This document shows, in pieces, positions 28,001 to 39,300 of a DNA stretch of 64,000 bases (positions within the stretch are counted from its first letter, which is position 1; each line of letters opens with the position of its first letter). The stretch is from Anaerocolumna cellulosilytica (lineage in GTDB: Bacteria > Bacillota > Clostridia > Lachnospirales > Lachnospiraceae): NCBI RefSeq assembly GCF_014218335.1, contig NZ_AP023367.1:1799501-1863500 (forward strand). The letters are read 5' to 3'. A program made the position numbers and the translations under genes. The notes beneath the pieces are model-generated. The model did not search any database and had not been told where the DNA came from. It was given only the letters and a program-made list of their open reading frames with translations.

Positions 28001-30236
28001 GCTTTATAAGGCACGTATTAATCCAAGAGCCATAAGTTATGTAGAGGCACATGGAACAGGCACATCATTGGGTGATCCAATTGAAGTCACAGGACTTACC
28101 AAAGCCTTTCATAAGTATACAAAGGATAAACAATTTTGTGCGATAGGCTCCGTAAAATCTAACATCGGACACACAGAAGCGGCTGCCGGAATTGCAGGTC
28201 TTACAAAAATAGTTCTACAGATGAAACACAAACAATTAGTACCATCTATACATAGTGTAAAAGAAAATCCGAACATAGATTTTATAAACACTCCGTTTTA
28301 TGTACAAAAAAAGTGTACAAAGTGGGAGCAGCCAATGCTTTGTATAGATGGTAAATGGCAAAAAGAACTTAGAATAGCCGGTATAAGTGCTTTCGGTGCA
28401 GGCGGTTCCAATGCCCATGTAATTTTAGAAGAATATCAAGATACCGAGTCGTTTAAGCATTTTACCATAGGCAAGCCTTATCTCTTTGTTTTATCAGCTC
28501 GCAATGAGGATAGATTAAAGGAATACACAAAAAGAATGTTAGACTATATAGAAGGCCATACGGAAAAAACAGAGGAAAAGAAGGATTTCCATACGGAGGT
28601 CACGTTGATTCTTTGCCAATTAATCGGACAGCAGCTTCAGATAGAAACAGCAGAGGTAGAAAAGGCAGATTCATTTACAGAACTTAATATGGACATGATT
28701 AAGCTTAATATGTTAACTGAAAAAATAAATCAAAGATTTGAAATCGATATAACACTGCAAGAAGTTCTTAATAACAGGTCTATTCACAGCCTTGGAGCTT
28801 ACTTAAGCAGTAACCATCCTGACATAGTAAGGAAGGTAGAGGTATCAGATGGCATAATGAAAGAAAAAAGGACAGGAGAAGTTAATTTAGAGAAGCTTGT
28901 CTTTACGCTGCAAACTGGGCGTGAGGCAAAAGAAAGCCGTTTGGCAATTATTGCTTCAAGCTTAGAAGAACTAAATGAGAAGCTTACAGATTATTACAGT
29001 GACAGGCAGGCAAATATAAGTTTTTACTCTACAAAGAGTCTTTCAAAAGATGAATTACCAAATGAAAAACCAGCGTTGCAAGATATTGTTGATAACCCGC
29101 AAAAGGAAAATCTACTGGAATTGGCAAGATTATGGATTAAGGGAGAAAAGATTCATTGGGATATACTTTATAGCGAGAATAAACCGGGAACAATATCACT
29201 TCCTACGTATCCTTTTGAGAAAAAGCGCTATTGGTATAACAGCGTTTCCCCTGTATCGAATGGTTTTGAGACAGAAATAGAGTATTCCTATGCAGTAAAG
29301 CGCTATAAAGGAGAGGAGGTAACCTTACAGGTAATCGATGAATCAATTGCACTTATTACCATGCAGGACGTTAAAAATAGAAATATGTTTGCCAGCGACC
29401 TGATTTTTGGATTAATGTCTAAATTTGCAGAGGTACAAAATGATTCCAGAATAAAAGCAATTATTATTACAGGCTATGGAAATATATTCAGTATGGGTGG
29501 GACCCAAGAACAGTTGTTAAACATTGCGGAGCAAAAGAATCGTTTTACCGACGCCCCGTTTTTATACAGAGGACTGTTAGAATCTCGTATCCCGGTTATA
29601 GCAGCAATTCAGGGACATGCAACAGGAGGTGGTTTACTATTTGGTTTATTTGCGGATATTGTAATAATGGCAAAAGAAGGAATATATTGTGCTGTCTTTG
29701 CAAAATATGGTTTTACACCCGGCATGGGAGCTACCTATATATTAAAGAAAAAATTCGGAATAAACTTATCCAATGAGATGATGTATACCGCAAAATCATA
29801 TTCCGGTGACGAACTATACGAAAAAGGCGCGCTTGTTACTTTCAAAAAAAGAGATGAAGTTTTAAAAGAAGCTTTAAGCCTTGCAAGGTCATTAGCAGAG
29901 AAGCCGTTACTCACCTTAACAACGCTTAAAAGGGAACTGGCAGGCGAGATGTTGAGAGAGTTGCCGGAGTATATTAAAAGAGAAAATGAAATGCATGAGA
30001 AAACTTTTACAAAAGCAGAAGTTAAGGATAGAATACGCCATTTTTATCTGGAGGATAAGGACTTTAACATAAATGGGAATCATGGAATTCAATATGAAGT
30101 GCCAGAACCTGCCAATAAGGAATCCTATGACATAGAAAGTATGCTTAAGGCATTGGAAGATGGAGATATTACGCCGGAGGAAGCACTTAACTTTGGGCAA
30201 AAAAATGCAGGGAATATAAGGGGGAGTCTAGGTTGA
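25089..30236 (+). CDS. Trans-AT PKS subunit 4: KR-ACP-KS-(inactive ACP)-ECH2
   Basis: 1715 residues. The start overlaps the previous stop (ATG 25089, TGA 25094-25096) with GGAGGA five bases upstream, so it is coupled. A docking-like helix pair (about 1-40) precedes the KR, which completes module 4: glycine loop from 290, FSGLAS and DYAYAG, B-type Asp in VLRD. ACP Ser582. KS5 has Cys853 in DTMCSSSL. The post-KS linker holds an ACP-like insertion (about 1175-1250) whose Ser is Met1203. The C-terminal enoyl-CoA hydratase-fold domain (about 1400-1650), with GHATGGG and FTPGMGATY, resembles PksI-type ECH2, which decarboxylates the HMG-derived branch. A C-terminal docking-like helix (ALEDGDITPEEAL) ends the protein. 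The KS5 module therefore looks like the beta-branching site, with the acceptor ACPs in subunit 5. Confidence 0.92.
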   Translation: MIEEKLSRSSILKQIEEKRFTAKEGLNLLKELKKTTAANKPYPSSVTKTFHGQWEEKGLRERHCEETNQWNGLTMLLFDYSAKRKEQLTADKAWNGLDVILVKQGEGFQRQTSDTFVINRASKEDYEHLFIELSKENRLPEVILHLWAKEEFNETEAVVHRQLEESFYSLLYISQGLMQVNSKKKLKLFFVYETSEGNPIYGAVSGFVKTIHLEDSNLDFKVVSVQKEEAAKENGILQAIRKEIQSNSCEKEIKYSEGKRFIKKYKTFQLPALKEESVLIKKGGTYLITGGAGGIGCIIARYLAVNYHANCILTGRTPLDDTKKQVIDELIGFGAKAVYIRTDLRDADDFNNILEECVDEFGKLDGIFHLAGVLRDTLVKNKTFAQIGEVFTPKIHGSIMLHEKLKRYPVDFLVLFSGLASILGNVGQIDYAYAGAFLDNYAAYLSKELSDTKIVSINWPLWENGGMQIDKDLKEGLLHSYGLVPLPDKQGTEILVRSLAASHSQVIVIHTATEKVEGIDSLFREERQEESNEKTAISNNVPSAQFYRSIEEYLKEIIAGELKLKKEQIIPTEPWEKYGIDSMSIVKMTNQIEKIFKGISKTLFFEYRNFNELITYFAENKKEVILNKLLKTNQIQAASIGEAALTQEKSKAEKIIFKQEKDRKVSCSNIISDEKKIGNTFEESNIAIIGISGKYPMAENLDQYWENLKNGVDCITEIPSERWNCEKNYSREKGAKDKTYSKWGGFLSEYDMFDPLFFGIAPRDAEMMDPQERLFLEVVWQAIEDAGYSPDKLKKYEVGVYAGVMYGHYQIFGAEETLAGNAMALSSSYASIANRVSYMLDLKGPSLAVDTMCSSSLTTIHLACESIRRGECQMAVAGGVNLTIHPTKHQYLCANHFASSDGRCKSFGEGGDGYVPGEGVGAVLIKTLSQAEADKDHIYAVIKASAINHGGRTNGYTVPNPVSQSELITKTLYKARINPRAISYVEAHGTGTSLGDPIEVTGLTKAFHKYTKDKQFCAIGSVKSNIGHTEAAAGIAGLTKIVLQMKHKQLVPSIHSVKENPNIDFINTPFYVQKKCTKWEQPMLCIDGKWQKELRIAGISAFGAGGSNAHVILEEYQDTESFKHFTIGKPYLFVLSARNEDRLKEYTKRMLDYIEGHTEKTEEKKDFHTEVTLILCQLIGQQLQIETAEVEKADSFTELNMDMIKLNMLTEKINQRFEIDITLQEVLNNRSIHSLGAYLSSNHPDIVRKVEVSDGIMKEKRTGEVNLEKLVFTLQTGREAKESRLAIIASSLEELNEKLTDYYSDRQANISFYSTKSLSKDELPNEKPALQDIVDNPQKENLLELARLWIKGEKIHWDILYSENKPGTISLPTYPFEKKRYWYNSVSPVSNGFETEIEYSYAVKRYKGEEVTLQVIDESIALITMQDVKNRNMFASDLIFGLMSKFAEVQNDSRIKAIIITGYGNIFSMGGTQEQLLNIAEQKNRFTDAPFLYRGLLESRIPVIAAIQGHATGGGLLFGLFADIVIMAKEGIYCAVFAKYGFTPGMGATYILKKKFGINLSNEMMYTAKSYSGDELYEKGALVTFKKRDEVLKEALSLARSLAEKPLLTLTTLKRELAGEMLRELPEYIKRENEMHEKTFTKAEVKDRIRHFYLEDKDFNINGNHGIQYEVPEPANKESYDIESMLKALEDGDITPEEALNFGQKNAGNIRGSLG

Positions 30237-30310
30237 AAAGATTATTTTCAACCTTTCTTTTTAAGCCTGTTCAATTTTTGAATAGGTCATCAATAAATTG
30301 AAAGGCAAGG
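30231..30310 (+). repeat. Composite hairpin repeat, copy 1 (between PKS subunits 4 and 5)
   Basis: Two stem-loops in a row. The first (30231-30253, GGTTGAAAA with TTTTCAACC) overlaps the TGA stop of subunit 4 and is followed by TTTCTTTTT. The second (30265-30306) pairs GCC-TG-TTCAATTTTTGA with TCAATAAATTGAA-A-GGC around ATAGGTCA. A closely matching pair is at 54951-55028. The first stem plus T-run resembles a terminator, but the PKS line continues after it. Confidence 0.7.
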
Positions 30311-30318
30311 GTGTTAAA

Positions 30319-33300
30319 ATGTCTGATAAAAGGTACACACAAAAAGAAATCTATCAAATGTTATACACACATGAAATAACAAAAGAAACAGCTTTCAGGC
30401 TGCTGTTATCTGCCCCTGAAAGCACAGGAGAAACTAGCAAAGAAGCAGATGCGAAAAAAGTAGATGATAAAAAACCACTCCCGGTTGCACTTATATATAA
30501 TCAGGAGGAAATTAAAGCTGCAATTGTTGATATTGTAGCGGGCAATCTTCACATGCCAGGGGAGGAGCTTAAACAGGAGGTAAGTTTTAAAGACTTTGGA
30601 GTGGATTCAATTAACGGTATTGAAATTATTCGTGACGTAAACAGGTATTTTGGGTTGAATCTGGATGCAGTTGTAATATATGATTACGCGAATGTATCAA
30701 AATTAAGTGAACTGGTTTTATCTGAATTACTTAAAACACAGCAGACTCAACAAGAGTTGAGGTTTAAAGCGGATAAATTACAGTTCTATCAGCAGGAAAA
30801 TGTCTCGGGAGTACAGTCACGAAATGAAAGAGTTTCTGAGGAAGAGGTGTATAAAAAGGTAGCTGATATTATAGCCTTGAATTTACATATTCAGGAAGAA
30901 GAACTTCGTCATGAGGTTAGCTTTAAAGATCTTGGAGTAGATTCCATTAATGGTATCGAAATTGTAAGGGATATTAACCGAGCCTTCGGACTAAATCTGG
31001 ATGCAGTTGTTATTTATGACTACTCAACAATAAAAAAACTGTCAGGTTATGTCATTCAAGAAAAATCAAAGGCAGACAGCACAACAGAGGAACTGGAATC
31101 CCGACCTTTTTGTGAAAAAATGGCGGTATCGAAGACAAATGAGAACTGTGTTTTTAAAAACACGTCTCTTAAGAACAACACTTCTTTTGAAAGTACGACT
31201 TTTGAAAGCTCTCCTTCTGCCTGCAAAGAAGGGTATCAGCTAGTTTCTAAGGATATAAAAGAGGAAAAGGAAGAAGCCGATGGAGCAGAATACAATGCTA
31301 CAGGCAAGATACAATTGGTTTCGCCAGAGCGTATATCCAGTAAGCAAGGTACTTTAGGAGAAAGAGAACCAATAAGACTTAAAAAACTGGTAGAAATACC
31401 AATCACAAAGGAAACTAGTACAAAAGTTGCTGGTGCGGAAGAAGTTAACCAAAAGGAAGTATATGTGTCTGAAATCAGTCCTTATGAGAATGAAGATATT
31501 GCTGTTATAGGAATCTCAGGACGCTTCCCGGATGCTGATAATGTAAATGAATTCTGGAATAATTTAAAGAATGAACATGACAGTATAATTATTATCCCAA
31601 AAGAACGTTGGAGGGCAGACGATTACTATGATTCTAATCCTAAAACACCCTGCAAATCCTATAGCAAAGTAGGAGGCTTTATAAAGGAGATTGATAGATT
31701 TGATCCTTTGTTCTTTAATATATCTCCGATTGAGGCGATATATATGGACCCTCAGCAGAGACTTTTTCTGGAAGAAGTATGGAAGGCTTTAGAAGATGCA
31801 GGGTGTTCTGACCGATTTCTTACAGATCGAAAATGTGGTGTCTTTGTCGGAGCTTCTCAAGGGGATTATGCGAAGCTTCTTGCAAGAAATAATTGTGAAA
31901 ACAGCGGGGAAGCTTTTACTGGAATGGCAACGTCTATTTTGGCTTCCCGGATATCCTATGTTCTAAATCTTATTGGGCCAAGCATAACCGTTGATACTGC
32001 GTGTTCCAGCTCTCTTGTGGCTCTCCACTTAGCCTGCCAAAGCATAAGACAAAAAGAAAGTGAAATGGCTATTGTTGGGGGTGTAAGATTTATGATTACG
32101 CCGGATCTTCATATATCAACCAGTAAAGTAGAAATGCTGTCTAAAACAGGAAAGTGCAGAGCCTTTGACCAATCGGCCGACGGAACGATTATAAGTGAAG
32201 GTGTAGGAGCGGTGATATTAAAACCTTTAAAAGCTGCGATAGAAGACGGACATTCCATATATGGGGTTATAAAAGGTTCCGGTATAAATCAGGATGGTAA
32301 AACAAACGGAATTACTGCTCCCAGTATGCAGTCCCAGATAAGATTGGAGTCGGAAGTATATGAAAGAGCAAGAGTTAACCCGAGAGATATAAGCTATATT
32401 GAAGCTCACGGTACAGGTACAAAACTTGGTGACCCTATTGAAGTCAAGGCACTGGCGCACGTTTTTGAAAAGTATACAAAAGAGAAGATGTTTTGTGCCA
32501 TCGGGTCGGTTAAAACGAATATAGGCCACACCACTACGGCAGCCGGGATAACCAGTGTGATAAAAGTACTGCTCGCGATGAAATACAAAAAAATACCGGC
32601 TACCCTTCATTTCAATGAAGCAAACCAGCATATTGGTCTTGCAGATACTCCGTTTTATGTGAATAACAAGACAATGGATTGGGTAGTAAAAGAAAACAAG
32701 AAAAGACTTGCAGCCATCAGTGCATTTGGCTTTAGCGGCACCAATGCCCATGTGGTACTTGAAGAATTTGTGTCTGTGAAATCAGCAGCTGTAGCTAAAA
32801 GTCTTCCCTATTACCTGATTACCTTGTCTGCCAAAACGAGAGAATCTTATCACCAGAAAGTAAAAGATTTGCTTACATGGCTTTTGGATAATGAGGATGC
32901 GCCTTATATAGGGGATATATCTTATACCCTTTTAACCGGCAGAAGCCATTTTAATATAAGAGGTGCCTTCCTTTGTGAAAGAGTTACTGCGTTGAAACAA
33001 AAGCTTAACGAGATACTAGTAAAGGGAGATACCTCTGATTATTTTATAGAGTACGGCAATACAAAGCCCTCTCATACAGATACTAAGACGAAGGCTTTTA
33101 TAGATGAAACTCTTAATTATTTGCATAGGGGGAATGCAGCAGACAAGGAGGAGTATAAGAAGAGGCTCCTTGACGCGGCGAAACTATATACCATAAACAA
33201 AATATCAGATTATGATAGTATCTTAGCAAAAGGCAGTTATCAGCTGATTCACCTGCCCACGTATCCGTTTTTTGGAGACAAGTACTGGGTAGAGGAAAAA

Positions 33301-36300
33301 GAAGAGATACATCCTGTATCACAAAGAATGGAAGGTTTTGTAGACATGATACACCCTTTGCTTGATAAGTGTAGATCTGATTCAGAAGAAACGGTTTTTG
33401 AAAAAGTATTTACCGGAGAGGAATTTTACCTAAAGGATCATATTGTACAGAAGGAAAAAGTTTTACCCGCTGTGGCTTACCTTGAGATGGCAAGAGCAGC
33501 GGCAAGTATTACTAAGCCACATAAAAGCGTTATAAAGCTTAAAAATAATTACTGGATGAATGCCATGAAAGTAAATGAGTCTGCTTATAGGACGGATAGT
33601 AAGCAATACTTATCTAAGGTATCTGTAAATTTACTTCTAGTAACAGAGAGTGAGAATGTTTTAAACTATGAAGTAATAAGTAAAGATGAAAACGGACAGG
33701 AGATTTTACACGGCAGAGGGCAGATTGAATATGCGTCATCAAATCCTTCTGACACAAAAGAATATATGGATATTAACTGTATAAAAAACAGGTGCCATAA
33801 GAAAATGAGGGGACGGGAGTGCTATGATTTATTTAAACAGGGGGGACTGAATTTAGGTCGTAGCTTTCAAACCATACAGTATCTATATTATAACGACGAT
33901 GAAGTACTGGCTGAGGTAATATTACCGGGGCATTTAAAAGAAACGTTTCATACATATTTATTACATCCCGCTTTGATGGATGGTGCTCTGGAAGCAGTCA
34001 TAGGAATGGTCAGTGCAAAAGCTGTTAAGGGTAGTGTGAGGCTGCCATATTATATAGGTGAGGTGGAAATCTTAGGAGATCTTACAGAAACGTGTTTTTC
34101 CTATGCAAAGTATACGGGACGAAAGAAGAACGGGTTACAAGAATCCGACAGTTATGAAGTGTTTATATTGGATGAAAAAGGAAGAGTGCTTCTTAAAGTA
34201 AAGGATTTTTCTCTTTGGGTTATAGGAGGAAATGAACAGGAAATAAAGAACATAGACAATAAAGTCAGTTATTATCAGTATGTATGGGAGAAAAGTGATT
34301 TAGGAGCGGATGGTGACTTTTTAGCAGACCTTAGAGAAGACTTACTGGTATTTGACACGGACGGCGACTTAACGAACCGGTTCCTTAAGAAAGAAAAGGG
34401 CAGATATCATATTACGCTTGTAAAACCGGGAGAAGAATTTAGAGAGGATGTCCAGTATCCTGCTATTAACTTATATGAGAATGGGGCTTATGGGAATACT
34501 GCGGGTAGTGTATATACTGTAAATCCATTTGAAAAAGAAGACTATTATACCCTTTTTAGTAAGTTATATGAAAAAGGTCGTTTTCCTAAGAATATCCTTT
34601 ATCTCTGGTCAAAGGAAGCGGATTACGAATTCGAATCCATACGAATGCAGGATTTAGGATATAGCATCTATTCACTACTATATATTACGCAGGCTCTTCA
34701 TCATACGGCTCCGAAAGAGAAGATTCAGTTACTGTATATGTTTTATGGGGATGGAAGGCGATTCTCGCCATTTAGTGCAGCTTTTGCCGGTTTTGCCAAA
34801 TCCTTAAATCTGGAAAATACAAGATATACCATGAAGTCTATACAATGGGATACGTCAGATGCCGCACATGAGATAGATAATTTACTCGCCGAATTTCAGA
34901 ATAGATCTAAAGAAGATGCAGAGGTTATGTACACTTATGGTGGGCGTTATGTCAGAAGACTAAAAGCTTTTCTGAATCTAAATCTTACTGAAGAAAAGAC
35001 CGGTTTTAAACACAGCGGTGTGTATGTAATTTCTGGTGGTTTTGGGAAATTGGGTCTAATCGTTGCACGTTATCTTGCCAGAGAGTATAAAGCCAAATTA
35101 TGTTTAACCGGCAGAAGCCCGCTTGATGTTGTGAAAGCCTCCCAAATAAAGGAGTTAGAAGAGCTGGGCAGTGAAGTTTTGTATATACAGGGAGATAGTT
35201 CTATTTTATCAGATGCAGCAACGGTTATTTCTGTTGTAAAAGATAGATTTCAAAAGATTGACGGTGTCTTTCATTGCGCCGGTTTGACAAAGGATTCTTA
35301 TTTAAAAAGCAAAAGAAAAGAAGATATGGAGGAAGTTATCAATCCCAAAGTTCAAGGAACCCTGAATCTTGACCTTTTAACGAAGGAGGAACCCCTTGAC
35401 TTTTTTATCTTATTTTCCTCAACGGCTGCTATAACTGGCAATCTGGGGCAGACGGATTATGCTTATGGCAACAGTTTTATGGACAATTTTGCTCTGCTGC
35501 GGCAAGAACTCAAAACGAAAGGATTGCGTTCTGGAAAATCCCTCTCCATAAACTGGCCCTTATGGGAAGAAGGGGGGATGGAAGTACCACAAACAACGAA
35601 AGAGTTGTTTACTGCTAGGGGCATAGAGAGTCTTAAGACCCAGGAGGGAATAAAGGCTCTTTTAGATGGAATACAGTCAGAAGAAAGTCAAATGATAGTG
35701 TTTAAAGGAGAAAACTTAAACATTCAAAAATGGTTGGGGATAAGAGAGGATTATCCAGAACAGAATAGTGAAAAAATAAGAACTGCCCATATCACTAAAG
35801 GTAAGGAAATTAGAAAAGAAACGATTTATGAAGAGGTGAAAAATGCGGTAAAAGATATACTGCGAATTAAGGATAAAGATATTTTTCCCGAAAAGGATAT
35901 GAATGAGTACGGCTTTAATTCTCTGACCTTTACGGAACTGGCAAACAAACTAAACGAAAGGTATTCTATTCAGATGAATCCTAGTCTTTTTTTTGAATAC
36001 TCTACCTTAGGCGGTTTATCTGACTATCTGTACGAAGAGCATTACAAGCATATTCTAGCCGCCCATCAGGAGTCAGTGATGGCTGAGGAAGAAGAGGAGG
36101 TATTAGCAGCTCCTACAATACCTACAGCAGAACCGGATGTAGCAGAGACCTGGGAAAGCAAAAGAGAGCCTATTGCTATCATTGGTATGAGTGGTACTAT
36201 GCCAAGGTCGCAGAATTTGGATGCCTTTTGGGAAAATCTTGTGGAAGCAAACAATCTAATAACAGAAATTCCGGCGGACAGATGGCAGATAGAAAATCTA

Positions 36301-39300
36301 CCGGATTCGATATCTAAATGGGGTGGATTTATGAAAGAAATTGATAAATTTGATCCTTTATTTTTTGGAATATCGCCAATGGAAGCAGAGCTTATGGATC
36401 CCCAGCAAAGACTATTCTTACAAACAGTATGGGAAACCATCGAAGATGCGGGATATAAACCGTCGGATTTATCCGGTTCCAATACAGGATTATTTGTAGG
36501 AGTCTCAACGACGGACTACCGAGATGTACTGCATGGAAATGAAATAGAAGCATTGACGTCAACCGGAAATTCACACTGTATATTAACGAACCGGATTTCC
36601 TATCTACTAAACTTGCACGGTCCTAGTGAACCTATTGATACGGCTTGTTCGTCCTCCTTGGTAGCAATCCACCGTGGTGTAGAATCTATTTATAGCGGAG
36701 ATTGTGAAATGGCAATTGTAGGGGGTGTTAATGTAATCGCAAGTCCTACGCTGCATATATCTTTTAGCAAAGCCGGAATGCTCTCACCGGATGGCAGCTG
36801 TAAAACCTTTGATGAAAAAGCAAACGGCTATGTAAGGGGGGAAGGCAGCGGTGCAATCTTATTAAAGCCGTTGAGACAGGCAAAAAAGGATGGGGATACT
36901 ATCTATGCATTGATTAAAGGAAGCGCCATTAATCATGGGGGACGGGCAGCCTCCCTTACGGCACCTAATCCTAAGGCGCAAGCGGAAGTAATTAAAAGAG
37001 CTTTTGATAAGGCAGGCTTTTCACCAGATACTGTCAGCTATATGGAAGCCCACGGTACAGGAACACAGCTTGGAGATCCTATAGAAATCAATGGTTTAAG
37101 GAAGGCCTTTCAAGAAATGAGTCACAATCATAATTCATATCCTGAAGGAAAAGCATATTGCGGCATCGGCTCGGTAAAAACAAATATTGGACATTTAGAA
37201 ACTGCGGCAGGAATCGCCAGCGTCTTAAAGGTATTACTCGCCATGAAGCATAAAAAACTTCCGGGTTTATGTGGTTTTCATGTGCAGAATCCGTATATTG
37301 ATTTGTCATATAGTCCCTTTTACCTGACAACAAAAACGCAGGAATGGAAAGCTTTGGCAGATGTCAATGGTAATGTACTGCCAAGACGGGCAGGAATAAG
37401 TTCTTTTGGATTTGGCGGGGTAAATGCCCATATTGCTTTGGAGGAGTATGCCCAGGAAGATATACAGAATGAGTGCTTAACAGAGCCTCCAAAATCTCTG
37501 ATTCTGGTACTATCTGCTAAGAGTAAGACTCGCTTAACTGAATATGCAGAAAAAATATTTACCTTTATAAAGTTGGAATACCAAAGGGAAAATCAGTTGA
37601 ATCATAACGAATTATCTAGTAACCAGGTATGTAATAACAGGTTATATCAAAACCTTTCGCTCACGCATCTTGCTTACACGCTACAGATAGGACGGGAAGA
37701 GTTTGAAGAGCGCCTTGCAGTTGTATTTTCTGAGTATCAGGAGTTGATACAAAAGCTTGAAGGCTACCTAAGAGGAAGCCAAGGTATAGACGGATTATAT
37801 CAAAACAGAGTGAACCAAGGTGTCAGAAAGGATAAACGTTTGACAGAGACGACAGATAAAGGTATCACAAAGGAAACGTTAATGACTTTCGATATGGAAA
37901 TGTTAGCAAGACTTTGGGTAACCGGTACCAGAATTGACTGGAAGCTGCTGTACGTTGGGGTACCGGTACGTCGTCTGCATCTGCCACCCCATCCTTTTGA
38001 AAAGCGGAAGGTATGGAAAGAAAAGAAAGGTGTAGACAGCAGCTATCGAACAGCCAATAAAAAGGGCGTTGAGGCTATAACAGACAAAAAGGATGAAAAA
38101 GAGAATTTCATAGATAAGTATTTTTACCTGCCGGCATGGAAAGAGGTGCCTTTCTTAAAGGCAGAACAGCCTTTAACAATAAAACAGGAGAGCCGAAAGG
38201 TGTTGCTGCTTATTCCGGAGAAACACCAGAATCTGTGTGAAGGTTTCATAAAACATTATGGTAAAGACGCAGTCTCTGTCATTGTTTTTGGTAAAGAATG
38301 CAAACGAATTGATAAAAATACCTGGCAGACAGAGGTTTATCATGAGAACGGTATTAGTAATTGTCTAAAAGATATTACCAGGCTTAATATTGTTTACTTT
38401 TTTGGAGGGATTTGCGGGGACATCTTAACAGAAGTGGAGATTAGCAATCTTAATAAGCTGGATTTTTTCCAACAGCAGGGAGTGTTGTCTCTATATCGTT
38501 TGGTAAAGGCTTTAGTTGAAAAGGGATTAGATAATCAGAGCCTTCACCTAAAGGTAATAACAAATAATGTCCATACCTTAAAAGGAGAGGCTGTAATACC
38601 AGCTAGCGGCAGTGTTCTAGGTTTTGCTAAATCCATGGCAAAAGAATTTCCAAATTGGAAGACCACTTGTCTTGACATTGATATGGAGGACTGGTACAAG
38701 GAAGGGCAGTTCCTGACGCAAGCCCTTATCAATGAGCCTGCCGGAAAGAATGGGGAGGAAGTACTAATCCGGGGAAAACTAAGATATATGCAAAAACTTG
38801 TTCCGGCTAATATTGATAAAGCAGTGAAAACACCCTTTCAGAAGGATGGGGTTTACCTGATTCTAGGCGGTGCAGGTGGTATAGGGCTAGAATTTAGCAA
38901 GTACTTAGCTTCTGAGGTAAAGGCGAAGATTGCTTTGATAGGCCGTTCGGAATTAACAGCAGAGAAAAAAGCTAAAATAGAGGAAATAGAGAACTTGGGC
39001 GGCCAGATATTATATCTGAAAGCGGATGCCACAGATTTAGATAGTATGCGGGATGCTGTGATTAAGGTAAAGCAGAAATTTGGTGTTATTCATGGAGTTG
39101 TTCATTCTGCAATTGTTATGAAAGATATGGCTATACGTAATATGACTGAAAGAGACTTAACGGAAGCCTTAGACCCCAAAGTAAAAGGCAGTGTAGTGCT
39201 GTATGAAGCGGTCAAGGGAGAGAACCTGGATTTTATGCTGTTCTTTTCTTCGATTCAAAGTTTTGCAGGCAATGGAGGGCAGGCCAATTATGCGGCAGCT

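Noticed and set aside
30231-30258. Terminator ending the PKS operon after subunit 4
   Set aside because: A stem plus T-rich run is present, but the assembly line continues directly after; similar stems recur at other gene ends in the operon, so it is treated as a repeat element.
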